A DNA stretch of 64,000 nt from Pseudonocardia phyllosphaerae (GTDB lineage: Bacteria; Actinomycetota; Actinomycetes; Mycobacteriales; Pseudonocardiaceae), in assembly GCF_046546475.1 (NCBI RefSeq), contig NZ_JBKGXS010000001.1:1-64000 (forward strand). Reading direction: 5' to 3'. Shown here in pieces: positions 38,961 to 47,497 of the stretch (its first letter is position 1; every line of letters starts with the position of its first letter). The notes under the pieces were generated by a model, which saw only the letters and a list, made by a program, of their open reading frames with translations, had not been told where the DNA came from and ran no database searches. A program made the translations under genes and the position numbers.

Positions 38961-40271
38961 ATGAGCACGGACGCCGTGGCGGGGCCGCGCCGGACCGACC
39001 GCCCACTCGACGAGGCGGGCGTGGTGACCGCGGTGCGCAGGGCCGCCGAACGCGGGGCCACGGTGCGTCCGACCGGCGCAACCGGCCGGATCCCGGGGCC
39101 GCTGGCCCGCACCGACGACGTCGCTCTGGACGCCTCCGCGCTGACCGGGGTCGTCCGGATCGGGCCGGCCCCCGCGAACGCGCCCGCTGACCGTGGGCCC
39201 GGCCCCGACACGCCCGGGTACACCCCCGGCGACGACACCACCGTCCGTGTCCGGGCCGGGGAGTCCCTCGCCGGGCTGTGTGCGGCGCTCGCCGCGTCCG
39301 GCCGGGCACTCGCGACCGTCCCGGACGCCCCGCGCGCGACGGTCGGCGGCGCCGTCCAGCTCGGCATGTACGGCGGGGCGCCGGCCGAGGGGTCGCTGTC
39401 CGCGCAGGTCCGTGCGGTGCGCCTGGTCGACGGCACCGGCCGGGTCCGCGAGGTGACCGGCCCCGATCTCGACGCCGCCCGCTGCGGGCTGGGAGCGCTC
39501 GGCGTCCTGACCGAGCTGGAGCTGCGTACCGTGGCGCTGCGCCGGCTGCGGGTGCACGAGCGGACCGCGGCGACCGAGGAGCTGCTCGCCGAGGGCTTCC
39601 CGGGCGCGCACGCGTGGACCGAGCTCGACGTCGCGGTGCACAGCGGGCAGGCGCTCGTGCGCACCGCGGACCCGGTGGACGACGACCCGGCCGCAGGCGA
39701 CACCCCCGACCCGGCCGGTGCCCGCACCTGGGGCCGGGCGGTGTCCCGGCTGGCCGCGTCCTGGGCGGAGTGGGCCGAGTGGTCCGGCCGCCCCGGCTGG
39801 CCGCCACCGCCGCGCTGGGCGCCGGGCACCGAGGGCCCGCCCCACGAGGTGCTGCCCGACCCGCAGCCGTGGGACCCGGACCTCGCGGAGTGGGCGGTCC
39901 CGCTCGACGCGCTCGGCCCGGTGCTGCGCGAGCTCGGTGCCGCCGTCGCCGCCCGCGGTCGCGAGCTGCGCCCTGTGCGGGTGCGTACCGGCGCCGCGGA
40001 GACCGGGTTGCTGCACCCCGCGTCCGGCCGCGCCACCGCCTACCTGCGGATACGCACCCGCGGTACGTCCCAGGAGCCGGTCCGGCGCCTCGCCGGCGCG
40101 GTCTGCGAGGACGCCGGCGGGCGGCCCTGCTGGACCACCCGCACCAACTGGGGTCCCGACGAGATGGCCGTCGCCTACCCGGGCTGGGACGCCTTCCGCG
40201 CGGTGCGCGACCGCTACGACCCGGACCGCATCTTCACCGACCCCTACCTGGCGGACCGGCTCGGCTCCTGA
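38961..40271 (+). CDS. FAD-linked oxidase, sugar-1,4-lactone oxidase-like
   Basis: This is a 436-residue flavoprotein. The N-terminal FAD-binding domain (about 12-180) has the VAO-family pattern (VRVRAGESLAGLCAALAASGRALATVPDAPRATVGGAVQLGMYGG). The C-terminal ALO-type domain ends in WTTRTNWGPDEMAVAYPGWDAFRAVRDRYDPDRIFTDPYLADRLG, as in gulono- and arabinono-lactone oxidases. A Pro/Asp-rich insert (about 230-300) is unusual. The usual HWG(K) of these enzymes reads NWG, and the GSGHS loop of the family is replaced by PTGATG, so substrate and flavin attachment may differ. The ATG lies six bases after TACGCT, so it is leaderless. Confidence 0.72.
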   Translation: MSTDAVAGPRRTDRPLDEAGVVTAVRRAAERGATVRPTGATGRIPGPLARTDDVALDASALTGVVRIGPAPANAPADRGPGPDTPGYTPGDDTTVRVRAGESLAGLCAALAASGRALATVPDAPRATVGGAVQLGMYGGAPAEGSLSAQVRAVRLVDGTGRVREVTGPDLDAARCGLGALGVLTELELRTVALRRLRVHERTAATEELLAEGFPGAHAWTELDVAVHSGQALVRTADPVDDDPAAGDTPDPAGARTWGRAVSRLAASWAEWAEWSGRPGWPPPPRWAPGTEGPPHEVLPDPQPWDPDLAEWAVPLDALGPVLRELGAAVAARGRELRPVRVRTGAAETGLLHPASGRATAYLRIRTRGTSQEPVRRLAGAVCEDAGGRPCWTTRTNWGPDEMAVAYPGWDAFRAVRDRYDPDRIFTDPYLADRLGS

Positions 40272-40316
40272 CCCCGGTCCGGATCCGCCCGTGGTCCGGG
40301 GTCCGGGAGGGGCGCG

Positions 40317-41657
40317 CTACGAGGCGGCGAGCGCGCCGCGCAGCCGTGCCGACACCGCACGGACCGCGGCGATCGCCTCGCCGCGGTCGGCACGCGTCGT
40401 CTCCCCGGCCTCGACGACCTGCTCGCCGCCGACCCACACGTCACGGACCAGCCGTGACCCGCCGGCCCAGACCAGGTTCGACACCAGCTGCGCGTCGTCG
40501 GACGGCGCGACGAACGCGGCGTCGTGCGTGTCGACGTGCACGACGTCGGCCCGCCGTCCCGCCTCGAGCGCACCCAGGTCGTCGCGCCCGATGGCGGCCG
40601 CGGCGTCGGCGGTGGCCAGCATCAGCGCGTCGGCCGCGGTGAGCGCGGCGGCGTCGTCGGCACCGACCCGGGCCATCAGCCCGGCCAGGCGCGCCTGGTT
40701 CCACAGGTCCATGTCGTCGCACGACGCCGGCCCGTCGGTGCCCAGCCCGACCGGCACCCCGGCGCGACGCAGGTCCAGCAGCCGCGCGGTCCCGGCGGCG
40801 AGCTTGGCGTTGGAGCCCGGGCAGTGCGCGACCGCGACCCCGTGCCGGGAGTAGACGTCGATGTCGTTGTCGGACAGGTGGACCGAGTGTGCGGCGAGGA
40901 ACCGGCCACCAAGTGCGCCGTCGCCGTCGAGCATCGCGGGGACCGAGCCGTGCTCGGCGCGCAGCTGCTCGTCCTCGCCGAGGGACTCGGCGACGTGGGT
41001 GTGCAGCAGCGCGCCGCGCTCGCGGGCGTGCGCGGCCACCGAGGCGACCGCCCCCTCGGGCAGCGTGTACGCCGAGTGCGGGCCGTAGCCGTACTCGATC
41101 CGGCCGTCGGCGTCCGGGATCAGGCCGCCTGCGTCGATCCGGGCGGAGACGTCGTCGCGCATCTGCTCCCAGGTGCCGAGCCGGTCCCAGCCGGGGGCGG
41201 CGATGATCCCCGGGGTGAGCACGGCGCGGGAACCGGCGGCGCGCACGGCGTCGGCCAGGGCGTCGGTGAAGAAGTACATCTCGACGCTGGTCGTGCAGCC
41301 GGTGCGCAGCAGGTCCAGCGCTCCGGCGAGCATTCCGGCGTGGACGTCGTCGGCGGTGAGCAGCGCCTCGGCCGGCCACATCACCCCGGTCAGCCACGGC
41401 ATCAGCGGCAGGTCGCCGCCCATGCCGCGCAGCACCGTCATCGGTGTGTGGCAGTGCGTGTTGACCAGGCCGGGCATCAACAGCCCCGGCAGCGGCCGCA
41501 CGACGGCGTCGGTCGCCGGCGCCGACGCGGCCGGCCCGAAGAAGGCGATCCGGCCGGTGTCGTCGACGTCGAGCACGGCGTCGCGCACGACCGGGAAACC
41601 CGGCGTGCAGGGCAGCGCGACCGGTGCGGTGAGGCGTTGCACCGTCGCGGCGGTCAA
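40317..41657 (-). CDS. Amidohydrolase, MtaD/SAH-deaminase-like
   Basis: This is a 446-residue metal-dependent TIM-barrel deaminase. Metal ligands are NTHCH (about residue 65), HTHVAES (about 213), the His in LAAHSVHLS and the Asp in LGTDGPASCDDMDLW (about 300). HCHTPMTVLRGMGGDLPLMPWL is the signature of enzymes acting on methylthioadenosine or S-adenosylhomocysteine, though chlorohydrolases and other nucleobase deaminases share it. The start is a TTG that overlaps the stop of the NYN gene (TTGA); a GTG six codons later is an alternative. Confidence 0.82.
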   Translation of the reverse strand: MTAATVQRLTAPVALPCTPGFPVVRDAVLDVDDTGRIAFFGPAASAPATDAVVRPLPGLLMPGLVNTHCHTPMTVLRGMGGDLPLMPWLTGVMWPAEALLTADDVHAGMLAGALDLLRTGCTTSVEMYFFTDALADAVRAAGSRAVLTPGIIAAPGWDRLGTWEQMRDDVSARIDAGGLIPDADGRIEYGYGPHSAYTLPEGAVASVAAHARERGALLHTHVAESLGEDEQLRAEHGSVPAMLDGDGALGGRFLAAHSVHLSDNDIDVYSRHGVAVAHCPGSNAKLAAGTARLLDLRRAGVPVGLGTDGPASCDDMDLWNQARLAGLMARVGADDAAALTAADALMLATADAAAAIGRDDLGALEAGRRADVVHVDTHDAAFVAPSDDAQLVSNLVWAGGSRLVRDVWVGGEQVVEAGETTRADRGEAIAAVRAVSARLRGALAAS

Positions 41658-42307
41658 CGGCGGTCCAGCAGCGAGCGCAGCGACCGGAACGGCGGCAGCC
41701 AGGCGCCCTCGTCGGGCAGCGTGTCGAGGGAGACGCGCGGCAGCGGCTCACGGAACACGCCGTCCATGTCCTCGAGGTCGAGGAAGGAGATGACCTCCGA
41801 GGCCAGCGCGAACCCGGCGTACTCGCGGAAGCCGATGACGGTGACGTCGGTGCCGGCCTCGACCAGCTCCTCCAGCGGCTCCTTGAACGCCCGCCCGTCC
41901 CCGGAGGCGACGACGACGTGGCGCAGCCTTCCCTCGGACGCCCGCAGGTCGACGTGGGCGAGCATGTCGTCGTCGACGTCGGAGTCCTCGCTGGTCTTCG
42001 GCTTGGCGAAGACGGCGAAGCCGACGTTGCGCAGTGCCTCGACCCACGGCCGGACGATCTCGATGCTGCCCGGCGCGACGTTGGTGAACACGCACGCCTC
42101 GGCCTCGGCCTCGGGGCCGGCCAGGTCGAGCAGCCAGCGGCCGATCGCGTCGAACCGCGGCCGGTACGCCGAGGTGGGCCGCGCACCCAGCAGCGAGCCG
42201 AGGCTCATGTCCATGTTCGGGGCGTCCCACACGAGCAGGACCCGCTCGAGAGGGCCGGTCGCCCCCTGTCCGGCGTGTCCGTTGCCCGCGTTCGCCCCGC
42301 TGCTCAT
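41654..42307 (-). CDS. NYN-domain (PIN-like) putative ribonuclease
   Basis: This is a 217-residue protein. The NYN/LabA-like fold spans about residues 20-170, with metal-binding acidic residues in VLLVWDAPNMDMSLGSLL, DSDVDDDMLAHVDL, VVVASGDGRAFKEPLEEL and VTVIGFREYAG. Such domains cut structured RNA or tRNA, often with a partner that sets specificity. A C-terminal extension of about 45 residues ends the protein. The ATG follows TAGGCT by seven bases (leaderless). It is coupled to the amidohydrolase gene. Confidence 0.82.
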   Translation of the reverse strand: MSSGANAGNGHAGQGATGPLERVLLVWDAPNMDMSLGSLLGARPTSAYRPRFDAIGRWLLDLAGPEAEAEACVFTNVAPGSIEIVRPWVEALRNVGFAVFAKPKTSEDSDVDDDMLAHVDLRASEGRLRHVVVASGDGRAFKEPLEELVEAGTDVTVIGFREYAGFALASEVISFLDLEDMDGVFREPLPRVSLDTLPDEGAWLPPFRSLRSLLDRR

Positions 42308-42339
42308 GGGCCGCAGCCTAATGCCGGACACTGGGCGCC

Positions 42340-42813
42340 GTGAGCGAGAGTCCCGACCCCCGCGCGACCGACGACGAAAGCGCAGCCCAGCGGACCGCCG
42401 AGCAGTCCGCGGCGGCGATGCGTGCCACCGACCGGGCGGCGGCCGGGGCGGGAATCACGATCACCGCGGTCGGCCCCGGCCACGCGACGGCGACGATGAC
42501 CGTCCGCGAGGAGCACGTGAACGGCCACGACGTCTGCCACGGCGGTTACCTGTTCCTGCTCGCCGATTCCGCGCAGGCCTACGCGTGCAACGCCTACGGG
42601 GTGTCCGCGCTGGCGACGGGCGCGGACATCGCGTTCCTGCGGCCGGGACGGCTGGGCGACGTGCTGACCGCCGAGGCGACCGAGCGGGCCCTGGCCGGGC
42701 GGGCCGGTCTCTACGACGTCACCGTCCGCACCGCCGACGGCACGGTGGTCGCGGAGTTCCGCGGTCGGACCCGGCAGCTGCCGGGACTGGCCCCACCGCC
42801 CACGATCACCTGA
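42340..42813 (+). CDS. paaI: PaaI-type acyl-CoA thioesterase
   Basis: This is a 157-residue hotdog-fold thioesterase. The active-site helix motif NGHDVCHGGYLFLLADSAQAYACN (about residues 63-86) is typical of PaaI, which clears phenylacetyl-type CoA esters. No other phenylacetate genes are near, so it may be a general housekeeping thioesterase. The GTG follows GACACT by nine bases. It is divergent from the NYN gene with only 32 bases between starts. Confidence 0.85.
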   Translation: MSESPDPRATDDESAAQRTAEQSAAAMRATDRAAAGAGITITAVGPGHATATMTVREEHVNGHDVCHGGYLFLLADSAQAYACNAYGVSALATGADIAFLRPGRLGDVLTAEATERALAGRAGLYDVTVRTADGTVVAEFRGRTRQLPGLAPPPTIT

Positions 42814-42822
42814 GCGGGGTGC

Positions 42823-44334
42823 TCAGACCGGGCCGTGCGGCTCCAGGAACGCGGGACGCAGGGCGGGGTCCGGCTCGTCGTAGTAGCGGTGGAAGACCGG
42901 GGTCTGCCCGCCGGACATCGGCGGGACGATCCAGCTCCAGTCCGCCGGGCAGCTGCGTCCGGCGGCCTCCTCACGGGCCAGGTGGGTGAGGAAGCGCTCG
43001 GACTCGGTGAAGTGGTCGGCCATCGTGACGCCGGCGGCGTCGAAGGAGAACACCACGGCGCGGGTCAGCTCGACCAGCGCGCGGTCCCGCCACATCGTGC
43101 GCACCGAGCGGGTGTCCAGGCCGAGCCGGCGCGCGATCTCGGGCAGCAGGTCGTAGCGGTCGGGGTCGGCGAGGTTGCGGGCGCCGATCTCGGTGTCGAG
43201 GTACCAGCCGTTGAACGGCGCCGCCGGGTAGACGATCCCGCCGATCTCCAGCGGCATGTTGCTGATCGCCGGGACGGCGTGCCAGCGCAGCCCCATCCGG
43301 GCGAACCACTGGTGCTCCGGGTGCTGGATCGGGACCTCCTGCACGGCGTCCGGCGGGACGTCGAACAGGCGGGGACGGCCGTCCGCGCCGGTGATCATCA
43401 GCGGGAGGATGTCGAACCGGCCGCGCGGCTCCGGCCGCGGCCACCCCATGCCCGCGACGCGGTCGGTGAACCCGGCCTGACCGGGGTCACCGGTGACCGA
43501 GCCGTCCGGGTTGCGGTGCCCGGCGTAGCGGATCAGCTGGTCGTTGCGGATCCGCGGGCCCGGGCGGCCGGGCCGGTCCGGGGCGAACACCGTCATCGTC
43601 GAGCGGATGCGGCCGTCGCGGGTCGCGGCGCGCAGGTGCCCGACGCTCTCCTGCGCGACGTCCGCCGGGTCGTGCAGGTGGCGCAGGTCGCGGACCTGCA
43701 GCGACTTCCAGTACAGCCGGCCGATGCAGCGTGCGGAGTTGCGCCAGGCGACGCGGGCGCCGAACGCCAGCTCGTCGGCGGTGTGGGTGTAGGTGCCGGT
43801 CCGGTCGATCTCGTCGAGGACCTGGCGGCGGCGCTCGTCGAGCGCCGCGGACGGGCCGATCTCGGTGTGGAACTGCCGGAGGAACTCCTCGGCGGCGGCC
43901 GGGTCGGTCGGCTGCGGGGCACGCTCGTCCGGAGCGGGGGGCGGCGGATGCCCGCCGGAGCGGCCGTGGCCGGTGACGGGGCAGCCTGCGGGCCGGCCGG
44001 TCCCGGGGGCCGGGGCGGCGGGCGAGGCCGTGGGCGACGGCGTGGGCGCCGACGGCAGGGCGGTGGTGGTGCCGGCCGGGGCGGGCGGTCCGGCCGTGCC
44101 GTCCGGGGCCGGAGCACCCGAGGGGGTGATCGGGACGACGTGCAGCACCCGGGTCCCCTCGGCCGGCTCACCCGGCTCGGGCTGTGCCGCGATCCGCGTC
44201 GTCGCCGGGGCCTGCTCCGCAGCGGGTGCGTCCTCCGGGGACCCGGTGCGGCGCGGCGTCGGGCTCGGTCGGAAACCCGGCGACCGCGGATGCTGCGGCT
44301 GCGGCGGGTTCGCGGCGTGCTCGACCGTCGTCAC
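42823..44334 (-). CDS. nos: Nitric oxide synthase oxygenase
   Basis: This is a 503-residue haem enzyme that makes NO and citrulline from arginine. The catalytic core starts at about residue 146 (AAEEFLRQFHTEIG). The axial haem Cys is residue 203 in WRNSARCIGR. The substrate Glu lies in PFNGWYLDTEIGARNL, and the pterin/haem Trp region is DWSWIVPPMSGGQTPVFH at the end. No reductase domain is present, as normal in bacteria. Unusual is a Pro/Ala-rich N-terminus of about 145 residues containing GCPVTGHG (Cys118); other bacterial NOS are about 350-390 residues. The GTG start has AAGGAA upstream. Confidence 0.92.
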   Translation of the reverse strand: MTTVEHAANPPQPQHPRSPGFRPSPTPRRTGSPEDAPAAEQAPATTRIAAQPEPGEPAEGTRVLHVVPITPSGAPAPDGTAGPPAPAGTTTALPSAPTPSPTASPAAPAPGTGRPAGCPVTGHGRSGGHPPPPAPDERAPQPTDPAAAEEFLRQFHTEIGPSAALDERRRQVLDEIDRTGTYTHTADELAFGARVAWRNSARCIGRLYWKSLQVRDLRHLHDPADVAQESVGHLRAATRDGRIRSTMTVFAPDRPGRPGPRIRNDQLIRYAGHRNPDGSVTGDPGQAGFTDRVAGMGWPRPEPRGRFDILPLMITGADGRPRLFDVPPDAVQEVPIQHPEHQWFARMGLRWHAVPAISNMPLEIGGIVYPAAPFNGWYLDTEIGARNLADPDRYDLLPEIARRLGLDTRSVRTMWRDRALVELTRAVVFSFDAAGVTMADHFTESERFLTHLAREEAAGRSCPADWSWIVPPMSGGQTPVFHRYYDEPDPALRPAFLEPHGPV

Positions 44335-44410
44335 GGGGTTCCTTCGGGATCACTCGTCTGAGGTTGCTGGTCGGGGAGCACCTCGACCGTAGTCGGTCAC
44401 TCTCCGTGTG

Positions 44411-45154
44411 TCACCGGGCCTGCGGACGGGGGGTCGCGATGTGGACCAGATCCCTGATCGGCCGCCCCTCCTCCTCCGCCCGTTCCTCGAACTTCGTCAT
44501 CGGGCGCCAGCCGGGCCGTGGCTGCCATCCGTCCGGGCCCACCGGCAGCTCCGGGTCGGGTACCAGCGCGGGCTCGGCGTCGACGACGCGACGCATCTGC
44601 TCGGCGTAGTGCTCCCAGTCCGTCGCCAGGTGCAGCCGTCCGCCCGGGGCCAGCCGCGACGCGGCCAGCCGGACGAAGCCGGGCTGTACCAGCCGCCGCT
44701 TGTGGTGCCGCCGTTTGGGCCAGGGGTCCGGGAAGTAGATCCGGATGCCGTCCAGTGTGCCCGGGGCGACCGCGTGCTCCAGGAGCTCGACGGCGTCGCC
44801 GCGCAGCAGCCGCTGGTTGGTCAGCCCGCCTGCCTCGATCCGCATGAGCAGCTGTGCCAGCCCCGGCTCGTACACCTCGACGGCGACGTGGTCGACGCCC
44901 GGCTCGGCCTCGGCCAGGAGCGCGGTCGTCTCCCCCATCCCGGAGCCGATCTCCAGCACCAGCGGGGCGTCCCGGTCGAACCCGGGGTTCCAGGGGGCGC
45001 CGGCCGCGACTGCGTCGACGATGTCGGTCACCTCGCCGCCCCACACCGGCCACAGCCGGTCCCAGGCGGAGCGCTGCCCGTCCGAGAGCCGGACGCGCTG
45101 GTGGACGAACGAGCGGATCCGGGTGTCGTGCGGGCGTTCCAGCTGCTCAGACAC
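44411..45154 (-). CDS. trmB: tRNA (guanine-46-N7)-methyltransferase
   Basis: This is a 247-residue SAM-dependent enzyme for m7G46 in tRNA. The SAM loop LVLEIGSGMGETTALLAEAEP is at about residue 67. The catalytic IRIYFPDPWPKRRHHKRRLVQPGF follows at about 142-165, and the tail TKFEERAEEEGRPIRDL is standard. The GTG start is placed where homologues begin; it overlaps the end of the upstream glycosyltransferase by 8 bases (GTGTCTGA), so it is coupled to it. Confidence 0.93.
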   Translation of the reverse strand: MSEQLERPHDTRIRSFVHQRVRLSDGQRSAWDRLWPVWGGEVTDIVDAVAAGAPWNPGFDRDAPLVLEIGSGMGETTALLAEAEPGVDHVAVEVYEPGLAQLLMRIEAGGLTNQRLLRGDAVELLEHAVAPGTLDGIRIYFPDPWPKRRHHKRRLVQPGFVRLAASRLAPGGRLHLATDWEHYAEQMRRVVDAEPALVPDPELPVGPDGWQPRPGWRPMTKFEERAEEEGRPIRDLVHIATPRPQAR

Positions 45155-46163
45155 CGGGCGCGGACTGCTCGGGGGCCGAAGCGGCGGCGGGCAGCCGCAC
45201 GTGCGCGGTGGCGCCGGGCAGCCGCCCGCGCAGGTACCCGGCGGCGGTGACGCCGAAGCAGGCGACGATCGCGGCGGCCGACTTCGGGTCGCGCTCACGG
45301 ACCTCGCGGACGACGCCGCGGGGCAGCACCTTCATCGTGTAGCTGCTCTCCGCCGACAGCGAGTCCCCGGTTCCGACGACCCTGGAGACCGCGGCCTTGG
45401 ACAGGCCCTCGGCCCAGCCGCGGCGCAGCAGGTAGCGCCAGGAGACGCGGTCGTCGGACACCCGGTGGTCGACGGCGGCGGCCGGCTCGAACAGGATCCG
45501 CGGGTTCCGGCCGTCGGCGGTGTAGGCCTGCCGGGCGCGGATGCAGAGCTCGGTCTCCTCGCAGCCCAGCGGGTTCTTCCCGATCCGGCCCATGTCCTCG
45601 GCGAACCCGCCGACGCGGTCGAACACCGTGCGGCGCAGGGACATGTTGCAGCCCATGAGGTTGCGCATCTCGGCACGCTCGAGGGGCTGGCCGGTGTAGG
45701 TGCAGCCGACGACCCAGTCCAGCTCGCCGGTGGCGTCCGGGTCGGCCGGGGCGGCGCCGGGCAACGTCTCCGGGCGCCCGCCGGGCCAGCGCGGGTGCGC
45801 GATCCCGCCGACGCCGATGACGTCCGGGTCGGCGTAGGGGGTGAGCAGGGCGCGCAACCAGCCGGGGCGGGCGGCGGCGTCGTCGTCGAGGAAGACGACG
45901 ACATCGCCGGTGGCCAGCTCGACCGCGGTGTTGCGGGCACCGGAGAGGCCCTGGGTGTGCTCGTTGGCCACGACGACCACGCCGGACGGCCCGAACTCGC
46001 GTTCGGCCCGCTCACGCAGCCGCTCGTTGTGGTCGACGACCACGATCGTCTCGAGCGGGACGACGTCCTGGGCGGCGACCGACTCGACGGCCGCCTTGAT
46101 GTCGTACCAGCGCTTCTCGGTGTAGACGCAGACCACCACGGTGGCGGTCGGCAGGGCGCTCAC
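45147..46163 (-). CDS. GT2 glycosyltransferase
   Basis: This 338-residue GT-A protein has the nucleotide-sugar site TATVVVCVYTEKRWYDIKAAVESVAAQ at the start, GLSGARNTAVELATGDVVVFLDDDAAA (about 83-109) with the metal-binding DDD, and GCNMSLRRTVFDRVGGFAEDMGRIG plus EETELCIRARQ for the acceptor/catalytic side. A possible membrane-associated stretch is near the end. The start is the GTG behind GAGGAG. Donor and acceptor are unknown; it is followed by trmB and preceded by another GT2 gene. Confidence 0.87.
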   Translation of the reverse strand: MSALPTATVVVCVYTEKRWYDIKAAVESVAAQDVVPLETIVVVDHNERLRERAEREFGPSGVVVVANEHTQGLSGARNTAVELATGDVVVFLDDDAAARPGWLRALLTPYADPDVIGVGGIAHPRWPGGRPETLPGAAPADPDATGELDWVVGCTYTGQPLERAEMRNLMGCNMSLRRTVFDRVGGFAEDMGRIGKNPLGCEETELCIRARQAYTADGRNPRILFEPAAAVDHRVSDDRVSWRYLLRRGWAEGLSKAAVSRVVGTGDSLSAESSYTMKVLPRGVVREVRERDPKSAAAIVACFGVTAAGYLRGRLPGATAHVRLPAAASAPEQSAPGV

Positions 46164-46269
46164 GGTTGCTGACTCCTCGGTTCGGCGCACACCCCGGCCA
46201 CGACGGCCACGAGGGGACGCCCCGTGGTGGCCGCGGCCGGAGGGTGGTGGAACAGCCTCGACGGGAGGG

Positions 46270-47229
46270 TCAGCGGGCGTAGCCCGAGGACTTCCGGCGC
46301 TGTTCCATGCGGCGGTGCTCGGCCATCAGGGTACGCAGCACCCGGGTGCCGTCGGCGAAGGTCCGCAGGTTGGTGTCGCCGAACATGCGCTCGCGCTCGA
46401 CCGACGGCACCTCCTTGATGGTGAGGTCCGCTGCGGCGACGCGGCAGTTCAGCACGGTCTCGATCTCGAAGCCGTCGCCCCAGATCATCGAGCCGTCCTC
46501 GGGCTGCGGCGCGGCCGGGTCCGGGAGCTCGAGCTGCGGGAGCAGGTCGGCCCAGAAGGCGTTGTAGCCGTAGCAGAGGTCGGTGTAGTGCGTGCCGAAC
46601 AGCCGGTTCGCGACGGTGTTCAGGCCGGCGTTGCCGCTCTTGCGCAGCAGCGTGATGTCGTCGCTGCCACCGCCCTTGCGGAACCGGCTGCCCTTGGCGA
46701 AGTCCGCCCCGTTGACCAGCGCCTCGACGAAGGCGGGGATCTCGTTCGGGTCGGCCGAGCCATCGGCGTCGAACATGACGATGACGTCACCGGTCGCGGC
46801 ACTGAAACCGCAGGCCATGGCGTTGCCCTTGCCCTTGCGGGTCTGGGTGATGACCCGGGCCCAGGGCAGCGTCCGACGCGCGGTGGCGACGGTGTTGTCG
46901 GTGGAGTTGCCGTCCACGACGATGACCTCGTGCACCGCGGGGCGCACGGCGGCGATCGCCGGCAGGACGATCTCGAGGTTCCGCGCCTCGTTGCGGGTCG
47001 GCACGATCACCGAGACGGCCGGGTTCGGGCTGCGTCGGGGTGCCGGACGCGGGCGCGGGCGCCGGAAGCCCTCGGGGCCCTCCGGACGCGGCGCGCGGGC
47101 GCCGTTGCTACGGGCAGGGCTCGCCGGGAAGGGCGTCTGTCCCACGCCGGAGCCGGTCTGGTTCCCCGAGGGCGCAGGTGCGCTCGACGCGGGGTCGACG
47201 GCCGGGCGGGCGGGCGTTACGGCGCTCAC
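46270..47229 (-). CDS. GT2 glycosyltransferase, polyprenyl-phosphate sugar synthase-like
   Basis: This is a 319-residue protein. The Pro/Arg-rich N-terminus (1-70) precedes a GT-A domain: SVIVPTRNEARNLEIVLPAI, HEVIVVDGNSTDNTV, GDVIVMFDADGSADPNEIPAFVEAL (DxD-type DAD), and LCYGYNAFWADLLPQL with DGFEIETVLNCRV. The pattern resembles DPM1/GtrB enzymes that load a sugar on polyprenyl phosphate, but no C-terminal membrane helices are seen. The GTG follows GGAGG. Confidence 0.85.
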   Translation of the reverse strand: MSAVTPARPAVDPASSAPAPSGNQTGSGVGQTPFPASPARSNGARAPRPEGPEGFRRPRPRPAPRRSPNPAVSVIVPTRNEARNLEIVLPAIAAVRPAVHEVIVVDGNSTDNTVATARRTLPWARVITQTRKGKGNAMACGFSAATGDVIVMFDADGSADPNEIPAFVEALVNGADFAKGSRFRKGGGSDDITLLRKSGNAGLNTVANRLFGTHYTDLCYGYNAFWADLLPQLELPDPAAPQPEDGSMIWGDGFEIETVLNCRVAAADLTIKEVPSVERERMFGDTNLRTFADGTRVLRTLMAEHRRMEQRRKSSGYAR

Positions 47230-47353
47230 TCTTCCTCCATAAAGGTCCGCTCTACTCGTTCAACGACGGTTTCTCGGTGCGGTTGCGGTTCTTGCGTCCC
47301 GGGTGTGCGACGCGGACCCGTCGTGTTGACGCACAGGGGTGTCCCGGGGTTGC

Positions 47354-47375
47354 TCCGGACGGTCTTTCGTCCGGA
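47354..47375. terminator. Hairpin in the 47230-47497 gap
   Basis: An 8-bp perfect stem TCCGGACG/CGTCCGGA (47354-47361 with 47368-47375) with a GTCTTT loop. It lies in a 268-base gap between divergent genes where nothing else is recognised, so it is more likely a leader element or operator than a terminator. Confidence 0.35.
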
Positions 47376-47497
47376 CTGCGGCCATCGGTTCCCGGTCGCA
47401 CGCGGTGGTGCCGGTCACCGGGAGTCCCGATGCCGTGGGTGGAAACCGGTGGTTCTACGCATCCGCCCGGGTGCGGTGGCGGCGCACGCTTGTCGCC

